Made by a program: the position numbers and the translations under genes
In this document: positions 7,477 to 15,140 of the stretch, one piece after another
How the letters are laid out: each line of letters opens with the position of its first letter
Position numbering within the stretch: position 1 is the stretch's first letter
Assembly (NCBI GenBank): GCA_045630765.1
Contig: JAZQTM010000018.1
Coordinates: 1-45,544, forward strand
DNA length: 45,544 nt
DNA from: RGIG3009 sp045630765
GTDB taxonomy: Bacteria > Bacillota > Clostridia > Oscillospirales > Acutalibacteraceae
Direction of reading: 5' to 3'
Notes under the pieces: generated by a model
Databases searched by the model: none
Seen by the model: the letters and a program-made list of their open reading frames with translations, nothing else
Told to the model about the DNA's origin: nothing

Positions 7477-8619
7477 ATGGATATCGAAGAACTGCGCAAA
7501 GAGATTGATAGCATTGACAAGGAACTCGTTGAGTTGTTTGTTAAGCGGATGGGTGTAGCGGCAGAGGTCGCGGCATACAAAAAGGAAACCGGGAAACCGG
7601 TGCTGGATCCCGGACGTGAACGGATGCTGTTGGAAAAGGTGTCCGAACTGGCGGGACCGGATATGGAGTCGCAGACGCGGATCTTGTATCATCTTATCTT
7701 GAGTTTGAGCCGTTCGCACCAGAGCCATTTGTTGGGGTTGGACAGCACGTTGACGGACAAGATCCAAGAGGCCATCACCACCACCGAGCAGGTGTTTCCC
7801 GAACGTGCGACGGTGGCGTGTCAGGGCGTAGAAGGTGCGTATTCCCAGCTTGCGTGTGAAAAATTGTTCGGCGCACCGAACATTATGTATATGAACACGT
7901 TTGAAGGCGTGTTTCAGGCGGTGGACAAGGGGCTTTGCCGATACGGAATTTTACCGCTGGAAAACAGTACGGCGGGTTCTGTCAACCAGATCTACGATTT
8001 GATGTTGCGCTATAATTTCCATATCGTGCGTAGTACCCGTGTGCATATTCCGCACGTGATGCTCGCGAAAAAAGGTGTGAAGCTTGACGAGGTGCGTGAG
8101 ATCTATTCCCACGAGCAGGCAATCCAACAGTGCAGTGCGTTTTTGCACGGGCTGAAGAACGTTAAGATACACGTGTGTGAAAACACCGCGATGGCAGCAA
8201 AGGCGGTGGCGGAAAGCGGTCGCGCCGACGTGGCGGCGATCTCCTCGGATTCTTGCGCGGCGTTGTACGGCTTGGATGTGGTCGAAACAGCCGTTTCAAA
8301 CGTGGATAACAACTATACGCGGTTTATCTGCATTTCTAAAAATTTGGAAGTGTATCCGGGTGCACACCGTTCCAGCTTGATGCTGACGTTGCCGCACAAG
8401 CCGGGTTCCTTGTATACAGTCATTGCAAAATTCTATTCGCTCGGCGTCAACCTTATCAAATTGGAAAGCCGCCCGATCCCCGGCAAGGATTTTGAGTTTA
8501 TGTTCTATTTTGATATCGACGTGTCGGTGTATTCCAAAGCGTTCACCGATCTGTTGTGCCAGTTGCAGGCGGAAACGGAGAGCTTCCGTTATCTGGGCAG
8601 CTATACCGAGATCGTATGA
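7477..8619 (+). CDS. pheA: Bifunctional chorismate mutase / prephenate dehydratase (P-protein) with ACT domain
   Basis: The protein first converts chorismate to prephenate and then to phenylpyruvate. Residues about 1-85 are an AroQ-type chorismate mutase (LRKEIDSIDKELVELF, VAAYKKETG, LDPGRE). Residues about 110-285 are the dehydratase: GVEGAYS (117-123), PLENSTAGSVNQIYDLM (160-176) and NNYTRF (278-283, with the catalytic Thr-Arg-Phe). Residues about 297-380 are an ACT domain with LPHKPGSLYTVIAKF and the Phe-sensing ESRP motif (330-333), so feedback inhibition by phenylalanine is likely. It is also the only source of prephenate for TyrA in this window. The stop overlaps the next gene (ATGA). 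Confidence 0.95.
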   Translation: MDIEELRKEIDSIDKELVELFVKRMGVAAEVAAYKKETGKPVLDPGRERMLLEKVSELAGPDMESQTRILYHLILSLSRSHQSHLLGLDSTLTDKIQEAITTTEQVFPERATVACQGVEGAYSQLACEKLFGAPNIMYMNTFEGVFQAVDKGLCRYGILPLENSTAGSVNQIYDLMLRYNFHIVRSTRVHIPHVMLAKKGVKLDEVREIYSHEQAIQQCSAFLHGLKNVKIHVCENTAMAAKAVAESGRADVAAISSDSCAALYGLDVVETAVSNVDNNYTRFICISKNLEVYPGAHRSSLMLTLPHKPGSLYTVIAKFYSLGVNLIKLESRPIPGKDFEFMFYFDIDVSVYSKAFTDLLCQLQAETESFRYLGSYTEIV

Positions 8620-9845
8620 TGAGGCGGTACGGTTTACTGGGGAAAACGCTGGCGCATAGCTTGTCCCCGCAGATCCACGCGTTTTTTGGAGAATATGCGT
8701 ATGATCTGATCGAGAGATCGGAAGATGAGCTTGCCGCTTTTTTTGCCGATCCGTCGGTAGCGGCGATGAACGTTACGATTCCGTATAAAAAAGCGGTGAT
8801 TCCGTTTTGCACGGATTTGGACGACGTGGCAAAACGTATCGGTAGTGTGAATACCATTCGTTTTGACGGCGATATCGTGCGTGGTTACAACACGGATTAC
8901 GATGGATTTGCGTATCTGCTTGAACGGGCGGGAATCGCGGTTGCGGGCAAAAAGGTGTTAGTGCTCGGAAGCGGCGGCGCCTCGGCAACGGTGTGTTGCG
9001 TGCTGAAAGATAAGGGTGCCAAACACGTTGTGGTAATCTCGCGTTCGGGTGAGGATAACTACGGCAATCTTGCGCGACACGACGATGCACAGGTGATTAT
9101 CAATACCACGCCCGTGGGAATGTATCCCGATACGGCGGCAGCGCCTCTTTCGCTTGAGCAGTTCCCCAACTGTGAGGCAGTAGTGGATATTATTTACAAT
9201 CCTTTGCGTACGCGGCTTTTGCAAGATGCCGAAAAGCGGGGGATGAAGACTGCGAACGGGCTTCCCATGTTGGTGGCACAAGCGCACCGAGCGGCAGAGA
9301 TTTTTTTTGACAAAGCCTTGGAAAAAGAGTTAATCGAAAGCGGTTTGCGCAGTTTGGAACACAAATTCAGAAACGTGGTGCTGGTGGGTATGCCCGGTTG
9401 CGGCAAAAGTACGCTGGCACGGCTGCTCGCTGAAGCGCTCGGCAAAGAAGCGGCAGATACCGATGCGTTGATAGAGGAAAAAGCAGGGAAGTCTATTCCT
9501 ACTATATTTGCCGAGCAAGGCGAAGCGGCGTTTCGCTCTTTGGAAGCGAGTGTGGTGCAGGAACTCGGCAAATCCTCCGGCAAGGTGATCGCGACCGGCG
9601 GAGGCGCGATTATAACACAGGAAAACCGCGATGCGTTACGGCAAAATGCGGTGGTAGTGTTTTTGGAGCGGGAGCTTCATACGCTTGCCACAAAAGGACG
9701 ACCTTTGTCAAAAAGTCGCGAAGCAATTGAGGAGTTATACAAACAACGGCTGCCGCTGTACCGCGAGGCAGCGGACATTACGGTACGCGTTGTGGGAACG
9801 CCGGAGGATACCTTGCGGCGTATACGGGAGGCGATCGGACAATGA
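8616..9845 (+). CDS. aroE-aroK: Fused shikimate dehydrogenase-shikimate kinase
   Basis: This single 409-residue chain carries two consecutive pathway steps. Residues 1 to about 232 are AroE, reducing 3-dehydroshikimate with NADPH: SLSPQIH (15-21), NVTIPYK with catalytic Lys58, NTDYDGF with Asp94, the nucleotide loop GSGGAS (118-123) and NTTPVGMYP. A helix and short linker lead to residues about 252-409, a shikimate kinase: Walker A GMPGCGKST (258-266), DTD (281-283), FRSLE (306-310), the GGGA loop (328-331) and the lid RPL. All expected catalytic residues of both halves are present and the frame is uninterrupted. Start ATG 8616 overlaps the pheA stop (an ATG also follows at 8619). The stop overlaps aroQ by ATGA. 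Confidence 0.94.
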   Translation: MMRRYGLLGKTLAHSLSPQIHAFFGEYAYDLIERSEDELAAFFADPSVAAMNVTIPYKKAVIPFCTDLDDVAKRIGSVNTIRFDGDIVRGYNTDYDGFAYLLERAGIAVAGKKVLVLGSGGASATVCCVLKDKGAKHVVVISRSGEDNYGNLARHDDAQVIINTTPVGMYPDTAAAPLSLEQFPNCEAVVDIIYNPLRTRLLQDAEKRGMKTANGLPMLVAQAHRAAEIFFDKALEKELIESGLRSLEHKFRNVVLVGMPGCGKSTLARLLAEALGKEAADTDALIEEKAGKSIPTIFAEQGEAAFRSLEASVVQELGKSSGKVIATGGGAIITQENRDALRQNAVVVFLERELHTLATKGRPLSKSREAIEELYKQRLPLYREAADITVRVVGTPEDTLRRIREAIGQ

Positions 9846-10270
9846 AAGTGTATATTGTAAACGGACCGAACTTGAATATGCTCGGTATCCGCGAGCCGGA
9901 CATTTACGGCAGACAAACTTACGAGGATCTTGTCAACGAACTGACGGCATACTGTTCCGAAAAAGGCGTGGAGCCGATTTTTGTGCAGTCAAACCACGAG
10001 GGCGAGCTGGTGACGGCAATTCAAAATGCGTATTTTGAAGAGGCGGACGGTATCGTTATCAATCCGGCGGCATACACGCATACCAGCGTGGCGCTGTTGG
10101 ATGCCCTCAAGGCGATTGCGCTGCCTGCGGTGGAGGTACATCTCTCGGACGTTAGCAGTCGCGAGGCGTTTCGGCAAATTTCCTACGTGCGGGAGGCGTG
10201 CATCGCCACTATCAGCGGAAAAGGTTTCGACGGTTACAAAGAAGCGATCGACATATTATTACAACAATAA
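9842..10270 (+). CDS. aroQ: Type II 3-dehydroquinate dehydratase
   Basis: This enzyme dehydrates 3-dehydroquinate to 3-dehydroshikimate, the third pathway step, and forms dodecamers in this family. At 142 residues it has normal type II length and all hallmarks: VNGPNLNMLGIREPDIYG with the catalytic Tyr of the mobile loop, QSNHEGELV, NPAAYTHTSVALLDAL with the catalytic His, and EVHLSDVSSREAFR. It is the last gene of the operon, starts in the aroE-aroK stop, and is followed after a few bases by a strong terminator. With it, every step from DAHP synthase to chorismate is present in one transcript. Confidence 0.96.
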   Translation: MKVYIVNGPNLNMLGIREPDIYGRQTYEDLVNELTAYCSEKGVEPIFVQSNHEGELVTAIQNAYFEEADGIVINPAAYTHTSVALLDALKAIALPAVEVHLSDVSSREAFRQISYVREACIATISGKGFDGYKEAIDILLQQ

Positions 10271-10276
10271 AGGGTT

Positions 10277-10316
10277 AAAAGCAGCCGAAGAGGATCCCTT
10301 CTTCGGCTGCTTTTTT
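10277..10316 (+). terminator. Rho-independent terminator of the aro operon
   Basis: GCAGCCGAAG (10281-10290) pairs perfectly with CTTCGGCTGC (10301-10310), extended by A:U pairs on both sides, and is followed by TTTTTT. It begins 10 nt after the aroQ stop. Confidence 0.93.
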
Positions 10317-10480
10317 GCGTTCTTATATATACCTTATTATATATAATAGGAAAATGGCAGATATAGGGGTGGCAAACGGCGAAACAACCACATCTTGTGT
10401 TGTCGTCAAAAATGCCAAAAAAGCCCGATTTTAAGCGGCTTTTTGTGACAAAATTTTTTTAATTTTTTTTGAAAAAAGAC
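10317..10480. other. Gene-free AT-rich spacer before the ribosomal operon
   Basis: No ORF with a ribosome site is seen. The stretch holds a perfect 14-bp AT palindrome TATTATATATAATA (10335-10348). A hairpin pairs AAAAAGCC (10418-10425) with GGCTTTTT (10437-10444) and may be a second terminator. From about 10446 to 10478 there are long A and T runs just upstream of the S10 promoter, resembling an UP element. TGGCA at 10355-10359 can also pair with TGCCA at 10413-10417. Confidence 0.6.
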
Positions 10481-10509
10481 TTGCTTTTTTCGTTCGGTTG
10501 CGGTAGAAT
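10481..10509 (+). promoter_or_regulatory. Promoter of the S10-spc-alpha operon
   Basis: TTGCTT (10481-10486) and TAGAAT (10504-10509) are 17 bp apart and are preceded by A/T runs (10446-10478) suited to contact by the RNA polymerase alpha subunit. No other strong sigma-A promoter was noticed before rplQ, so this promoter may drive some 15 kb. Confidence 0.7.
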
Positions 10510-10515
10510 AGTCAA

Positions 10516-10877
10516 GCATGACTATGGGAAGTAGGCGAATTGCGCCCTTTTTCGGGTGTCATGCAGACTGCACGATATGCGATGATGCGGGAGGTTGCGG
10601 CTGGCAACAGTCGGTTTTTCCGCGGAGTATGTCCGATTTTAAACCGGGCGACAAGGAATAGCTGTAAGAGGCAAAGCAAACGAACGGAGAGTTGCACTCC
10701 GCTTCGGCGTGCTTGCGGCGCATTGCGTTTGCCACAGTCTTTTCAAGACGCTTACACTGCACCCGGACGCTTGAAACCCAACAGGCATCCGGTTTTAAAA
10801 TGCCGGTGCAGAAACACCCGGCAGGGTGTGCAGTTTTGGCGTCGCCCGCCAACTAAACTTTTAAGGAGGCGTTTTTA
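10516..10877 (+). promoter_or_regulatory. Long structured 5' leader of the ribosomal protein operon
   Basis: About 360 nt separate the predicted transcription start from the rpsJ GTG codon, with no credible reading frame. Several hairpins can be drawn: CGAACGGAG (10681-10689) with CTCCG-C-TTCG (10697-10706), TTTCAAG (10741-10747) with CTTGAAA (10770-10776), GGCAT (10784-10788) with ATGCC (10800-10804), and ACACCC (10814-10819) with GGGTGT (10824-10829) closed by GGCA. CTGCACCCGG (10758-10766 region) could alternatively pair with CCGGTGCAG (10803-10811). Such length and competing pairings suggest autogenous control by a ribosomal protein, as L4 does in E. coli, but no known leader class was recognised. 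Confidence 0.6.
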
Positions 10878-11189
10878 GTGGCAGTCAAAGAGAAAATCCG
10901 TATTCGCATTAAGGGGTATGATCATCAGTTGGTGGATCAGTCCGCCGAGAAGATCGTAGAGACCGCTCGCCGTACCGGCGCTCGTGTTTCCGGTCCTGTG
11001 CCGCTCCCGACAGAGAAGGAAGTCGTTACCATCCTGCGTGCTGTGCACAAGTACAAGGATTCCCGTGAACAGTTCGAATCCCGTACCCACAAGCGCTTGA
11101 TCGACATTCTTCGTCCGTCAAACAAGACAGTTGAAGCCCTGATGGGGCTTGAACTCCCCGCCGGTGTGGAAATCGAAATCAAACTGTGA
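10878..11189 (+). CDS. rpsJ: 30S ribosomal protein S10
   Basis: The 103-residue protein contains the family core IRIRIKGYDHQLVDQSAEKI, GPVPLPTEK and ESRTHKRLIDI. S10 helps assemble the 30S head and, as NusE, joins antitermination complexes through NusB. It starts at GTG 10878, placed 8 nt after an AAGGAGGC site (10863-10870). It is the first gene of the cluster behind the long leader, and 110 nt separate it from rplC, one of the wider gaps in the operon. Confidence 0.97.
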   Translation: MAVKEKIRIRIKGYDHQLVDQSAEKIVETARRTGARVSGPVPLPTEKEVVTILRAVHKYKDSREQFESRTHKRLIDILRPSNKTVEALMGLELPAGVEIEIKL

Positions 11190-11299
11190 TGCTCCGGTTT
11201 GAAGAGGCGTAACGCTTCTGTTCCACCACACGCGAGGTCATGTTCCCGGTCACGGTATAAAGCGGTGATGGGGAACCAATAACCAAGGAGGTATAAGAC

Positions 11300-11932
11300 A
11301 TGCAAAAAGGCATCATCGGTAAGAAGGTCGGCATGACGCAGATCTTCGACGAAAAGGGCAACGCCGTTGCGGTCACGGTCATTGAGGCCGGTCCCTGCGT
11401 AGTTGTTCAGAAGAAGACCGAAGAGAATGACGGCTACACGGCTGTTCAGCTCGGCTTCGGCGAAGTTTCCGCTAACAGAGTGAACAAGCCCATGAAGGGT
11501 CACTTTGACAAGGCGGATGTGGCGCCCAAAAAGGCGCTGCGCGAGTTCCGTTTTGAGAACTGCGACGCTTACAACGTAGGCGACATTGTTAAGGCTGATG
11601 TGTTCGGCGCCGGCGATCAGGTCGACGTTGTGGGCGTCAGCAAAGGTAAAGGCTATGCCGGCGCCATCAAGCGCTGGAATCACAGCCGCCTGAAGGAAAG
11701 CCACGGTACGGGTCCTGTTGCCCGTCACGCCGGTTCCCTCGGTGCTTGCTCCTCTCCGTCCCGTGTTTACAAGGGTATGAAGGGCGCCGGTCACTTGGGT
11801 GCTGAGCGCGTTACCGTGCAAAATCTTAAAGTCGTGAAGGTTGATGTGGAAAACAATCTGATCGCGATCTGCGGTGCCGTTCCCGGCCCTCGCGGCGGTC
11901 TGATCCTCATCTCCGATTCCGTCAAGGCGTAA
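11300..11932 (+). CDS. rplC: 50S ribosomal protein L3
   Basis: This 210-residue protein has the L3 opening KGIIGKKVGMTQIF and the basic central extension GVSKGKGYAGAIKRWNHSRL, which reaches toward the peptidyl transferase centre. HGTGPVARHAGSLGACSSPSRV and the KGMKGAGHLGAERVTVQNL block follow. L3 is an early 50S assembly protein. The start has AAGGAGG 8-10 nt upstream. The 110-nt spacer before it holds a small GAGGCG/CGCTTC hairpin (about 11202-11216) of unknown meaning. Confidence 0.97.
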   Translation: MQKGIIGKKVGMTQIFDEKGNAVAVTVIEAGPCVVVQKKTEENDGYTAVQLGFGEVSANRVNKPMKGHFDKADVAPKKALREFRFENCDAYNVGDIVKADVFGAGDQVDVVGVSKGKGYAGAIKRWNHSRLKESHGTGPVARHAGSLGACSSPSRVYKGMKGAGHLGAERVTVQNLKVVKVDVENNLIAICGAVPGPRGGLILISDSVKA

Positions 11933-11951
11933 GGGAAGGAGGAAATAGACA

Positions 11952-12575
11952 ATGGCTACAGTATCTACTTTTGATATGACCGGTAAGCAGACCGGCACTA
12001 TGGATCTCAGCGATGCCGTTTTCGGTATCACCCCCAACGCAACCGTTCTGCACAGCGCCGTAGTCAACTACCTGGCCAATCAGCGTCAGGGCACTCAGTC
12101 CACCCTCACCCGTTCGGAAGTCAGCGGCGGCGGTAAGAAGCCGTGGAGACAGAAGGGCACCGGACACGCTCGTCAGGGTTCCACCCGCGCTCCTCAGTGG
12201 ACGCACGGCGGTATCGCTTTAGGCCCGAAACCCCGCAGCTACAACTACGTGCTGCCCAAGAAGGTTCGCCGTTTGGCTCTTAAGTCTGCGTTCTCCTCGA
12301 AGGTGCTCGCCGGCGAAATGCTGGTTCTCGACAGCCTGTCGATGGACGAGATCAAAACCAAGACGGTTGCCACTATGCTGGGCGCTTTGGAAGCCGGCAA
12401 GAAGGTCCTGATGGTTCTTCCTGAGAAGAACGAGAACGTGATCCTCTCTGCTCGCAACATCCCCGGTGTGAAGACCGCTCTGGTCAACACTTTGAACGTG
12501 TACGACGTTCTCAACTGCGATACCTTTATCGTGGTGAAGGATGCCGTCGCTCAGATCGAGGAGGTATACGCATAA
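11952..12575 (+). CDS. rplD: 50S ribosomal protein L4
   Basis: The 207-residue protein has the basic loop SGGGKKPWRQKGTGHARQGS that lines the peptide exit tunnel, followed by RAPQWTHGG and the globular Rossmann-like domain. In E. coli, L4 represses its own S10 operon by acting on the leader. That makes it the first candidate to recognise the structured leader upstream of rpsJ here, although no direct evidence exists. The stop TAA shares one base with the rplW start. Confidence 0.97.
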   Translation: MATVSTFDMTGKQTGTMDLSDAVFGITPNATVLHSAVVNYLANQRQGTQSTLTRSEVSGGGKKPWRQKGTGHARQGSTRAPQWTHGGIALGPKPRSYNYVLPKKVRRLALKSAFSSKVLAGEMLVLDSLSMDEIKTKTVATMLGALEAGKKVLMVLPEKNENVILSARNIPGVKTALVNTLNVYDVLNCDTFIVVKDAVAQIEEVYA

Positions 12576-12865
12576 TGAACGCACGTGATATCATTCTCGC
12601 GCCGGTCATCACCGAAAAAGCGGTGTCGATGCTTCCCGAAAAGAAGTACACCTTCCGCGTTGCTGACAGCGCGAACAAAATTGAGATTGCCAAAGCTGTG
12701 GAAGAGATCTTCGGCGTTAAAGTCGCTAAGGTCAACACCATCAGCATGAAAGGCCATCTGCGCCGCATGGGCCGTAACCAAGGCTACACTTCCGATTGGA
12801 AGAAAGCTGTTGTTACGTTGAAGCCCGACTCCAAGACCATCGAGTTCTTCGACGGTATGTTCTAA
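12575..12865 (+). CDS. rplW: 50S ribosomal protein L23
   Basis: The 96-residue protein opens with DIILAPVITEKAVSM and contains the loop KVAKVNTISMKGHLRRMGRNQGYTSDWKKA in parts, the normal L23 layout. L23 sits at the tunnel exit, where it docks trigger factor and the signal recognition particle. Its ATG overlaps the rplD stop by one base (TAATG). A 105-nt gap follows before rplB with no evident gene. Confidence 0.97.
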   Translation: MNARDIILAPVITEKAVSMLPEKKYTFRVADSANKIEIAKAVEEIFGVKVAKVNTISMKGHLRRMGRNQGYTSDWKKAVVTLKPDSKTIEFFDGMF

Positions 12866-12970
12866 GGAGCGCCGCCGAATAACAAAGGTCGCGGCAACGT
12901 ATGGGGCACCCTCTGATCACAGAGAAGCGGCTGTGTCCCGCAAAGCCAAGAAAAAGGAGAGAGAATCGGA

Positions 12971-13804
12971 ATGCCTACAAAGTTTTATAAACCGACGACT
13001 CCCGGACGCCGCGGTATGTCCGTTTTGGATTACAGTGGTTTGTCCAAGGTAGCGCCGGAAAAGAGCCTGCTGGCTCCTCTGGAAAAGAAAGCCGGCCGTA
13101 ACAGCTACGGTCGCATCACCGTCCGCCATCGCGGCGGCGGGAACCGCCGTAAGGATCGTATCATCGATTTCAAGCGTAACAAGCTGGATATGAACGCCAC
13201 CGTGTTGACGCTGGAATACGATCCGAACCGCAGCGCGAACATCGCGCTCGTTCAGTACGAGGATGGCGAGAAACGTTACATTGTTGCTCCGCAGGGCCTG
13301 TCGGTCGGAGATGTTATCTCTGCCGGTACCGGCGCGGACATCAAGCCCGGTAACGCACTGCCGATGGCCAACATCCCCACCGGTACCTTCATCCACAACG
13401 TGGAGTTGTATCCCGGCAAGGGCGCTCAGCTCGCTCGTGCCGCCGGTGTGATGGCTCAGTTGGTTGGTAAAGAGAACAACATGGCGATGGTTCGTCTGCC
13501 CTCCGGCGAGATGCGCAACATCCCGCTGAACTGCATGGCGACGATCGGTCAGGTTGGCAACTTAGAGCACGAGAACGTGAAGATCGGTAAAGCCGGTCGT
13601 AAACGTCACATGGGTTGGCGCCCGACCGTTCGCGGTTCTGTTATGAACCCCTGCGATCACCCCCACGGTGGTGGTGAAGGTAAGTCGCCCATCGGTCGTC
13701 CCGGCCCGGTCACTCCTTGGGGTAAACCGGCTCTGGGTTACAAGACTCGTAACCATCACAAGGCCTCCGATAAATTTATCGTGAAGCGCCGCAACGGCAA
13801 GTAA
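12971..13804 (+). CDS. rplB: 50S ribosomal protein L2
   Basis: L2 supports subunit association and the peptidyl transferase centre. The 277-residue protein shows GRNSYGRITVRHRGGGNRR, the OB and SH3-like core, and the C-terminal block NPCDHPHGGGEGKSPIGRP, whose conserved His lies near the catalytic centre. AAAGGAGAGAG precedes the ATG. It is followed 20 nt later by rpsS, in the canonical order. Confidence 0.98.
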   Translation: MPTKFYKPTTPGRRGMSVLDYSGLSKVAPEKSLLAPLEKKAGRNSYGRITVRHRGGGNRRKDRIIDFKRNKLDMNATVLTLEYDPNRSANIALVQYEDGEKRYIVAPQGLSVGDVISAGTGADIKPGNALPMANIPTGTFIHNVELYPGKGAQLARAAGVMAQLVGKENNMAMVRLPSGEMRNIPLNCMATIGQVGNLEHENVKIGKAGRKRHMGWRPTVRGSVMNPCDHPHGGGEGKSPIGRPGPVTPWGKPALGYKTRNHHKASDKFIVKRRNGK

Positions 13805-13824
13805 GCGAAAGGAGATTCAGATTT

Positions 13825-14097
13825 ATGGGAAGAAGCGTAAAGAAGGGTCCTTTCGTACAGCCTGTTCTGTTGAAAAGGATTCAAGAAATGAATGCCGCCG
13901 GTGAAAAGCGCATTTTGAAAACCTGGAGCCGTTCCTCCACGATTTTCCCGGATTTCGTCGGTCACACCATCGCGGTGCATGACGGTCGGAAACATGTGCC
14001 GGTGTACGTCACCGAGGACATGGTCGGTCACAAACTGGGCGAGTTCGCCCCCACTCGTACGTTCCGCGGTCACGTCGGATCGAAAACAACGAAGTAA
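13825..14097 (+). CDS. rpsS: 30S ribosomal protein S19
   Basis: This 90-residue protein contains GRSVKKGPFVQPVLLKRI, TWSRSSTIFPDFVGHTIAVHDGRKHVPVYV and GEFAPTRTF in parts, all typical of S19. It binds 16S rRNA in the 30S head with S13 and contacts the A site. A GAAAGGAG site lies upstream of ATG 13825. Confidence 0.97.
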   Translation: MGRSVKKGPFVQPVLLKRIQEMNAAGEKRILKTWSRSSTIFPDFVGHTIAVHDGRKHVPVYVTEDMVGHKLGEFAPTRTFRGHVGSKTTK

Positions 14098-14120
14098 GCG
14101 GTTGAAAGGAGAGAAACGCT

Positions 14121-14456
14121 ATGGAAGCAAGGGCACAAGTTACCTATGTCCGTATGTCCCCTCGCAAAGTGAAAATCGTTCTCGACCTCATCCGCAATAA
14201 ACCGGTTGATGTCGCACTTGCGATTACCAAAAACATTACCAAGGCCGCCGGCGAGCCTGTTTACAAGGTTCTGAAATCCGCGTTGGCCAACGCCGAAAAC
14301 AACTACAACATGGACCGCCAGAATTTGGTTGTATCTGAATGCTTTGTATGCCCCGGCCCCATTCTTAAGCGCGTCCGTCCGAGAGCACAGGGTCGTGCAT
14401 TCCGCATCGAAAAGCGGACTTCGCACATCACCGTAGTGCTTACGGAAAAGGAATAA
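14121..14456 (+). CDS. rplV: 50S ribosomal protein L22
   Basis: The 111-residue protein has the L22 core YVRMSPRKVKIVLDLIRNK and the extended loop ending in RPRAQGRAFRIEKRTSHITV, which reaches into the exit tunnel near the macrolide site. Length and motifs are normal. The ribosome site GAAAGGAGAG precedes the ATG and an 18-nt gap separates it from rpsC. Confidence 0.97.
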   Translation: MEARAQVTYVRMSPRKVKIVLDLIRNKPVDVALAITKNITKAAGEPVYKVLKSALANAENNYNMDRQNLVVSECFVCPGPILKRVRPRAQGRAFRIEKRTSHITVVLTEKE

Positions 14457-14474
14457 GCGAGGAGGAGGACGATT

Positions 14475-15140
14475 ATGGGACAGAAAGTTAATCCCCACGG
14501 CCTGCGCGTCGGTGTCATCAAAGACTGGGATTCCCGTTGGTTTGTGAAGAAGAATCAGATCGGTGATACGATCGTTTCCGATTACAAGCTGCGTGAGTAC
14601 CTCAAGAAGACGCTGTATGCTGCCGGTATCTCGAAAGTCGAGATCGAGCGCGATGCAACTCGCGTCCGCGTGAACATTCATTGTGCAAAACCCGGTCTGG
14701 TGATCGGTAAGGGCGGCGCTGAAATCGAAAAGCTCCGTCTGTCCTGTGAGAAGATGCTCGGCAAAGCTACGTTGCTCAACATCGTGGAGATCAAAAACCC
14801 CGATACTAACGCTCAGCTGGTCGCCGAGAACATCGCTCAGCAGTTAGAGAAGCGCATTGCTTTCCGTCGTGCGATGAAGCAGTGCATCGGCCGTGCCATG
14901 AAGGCCGGCGTAAGAGGTATTAAAACGCAGGTTTCCGGTCGTTTGAACGGCGCGGAAATTGCGCGTACCGAACAGTACCACGAGGGTACGATTCCGCTGC
15001 AGACGCTGCGTGCGGATATCGACTATGGTTTCGCAGAGGCGAGCACCACCTACGGCCGTATCGGCGTTAAAGTGTGGTTGTATCGCGGTGAGGTTCTTGC
15101 CGGCGCTGCGAAGCCCCGTCGGGAAGGAGGCCGCAAGTAA
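14475..15140 (+). CDS. rpsC: 30S ribosomal protein S3
   Basis: S3 lines the mRNA entry channel and contributes to helicase activity. The 221-residue protein starts MGQKVNPHGLRVGVIKDWDS, carries the KH-type loop GLVIGKGGAEIEKLR, and has the C-terminal domain with VSGRLNGAEIARTE and TTYGRIGVKVW. Its stop TAA shares one base with the rplP start, so the two are likely translationally coupled. Confidence 0.98.
   Translation: MGQKVNPHGLRVGVIKDWDSRWFVKKNQIGDTIVSDYKLREYLKKTLYAAGISKVEIERDATRVRVNIHCAKPGLVIGKGGAEIEKLRLSCEKMLGKATLLNIVEIKNPDTNAQLVAENIAQQLEKRIAFRRAMKQCIGRAMKAGVRGIKTQVSGRLNGAEIARTEQYHEGTIPLQTLRADIDYGFAEASTTYGRIGVKVWLYRGEVLAGAAKPRREGGRK

Noticed and set aside
10518..10661. 47-codon ORF in the S10 leader starting two bases after the predicted transcript start
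   Set aside because: No ribosome site fits before the ATG, the composition is unlike the neighbouring genes, and the region is strongly structured RNA.
10540..10878. 112-codon reading frame across the S10 leader
   Set aside because: Arg- and Cys-rich sequence without domain character; it runs through the hairpins and has no ribosome site.
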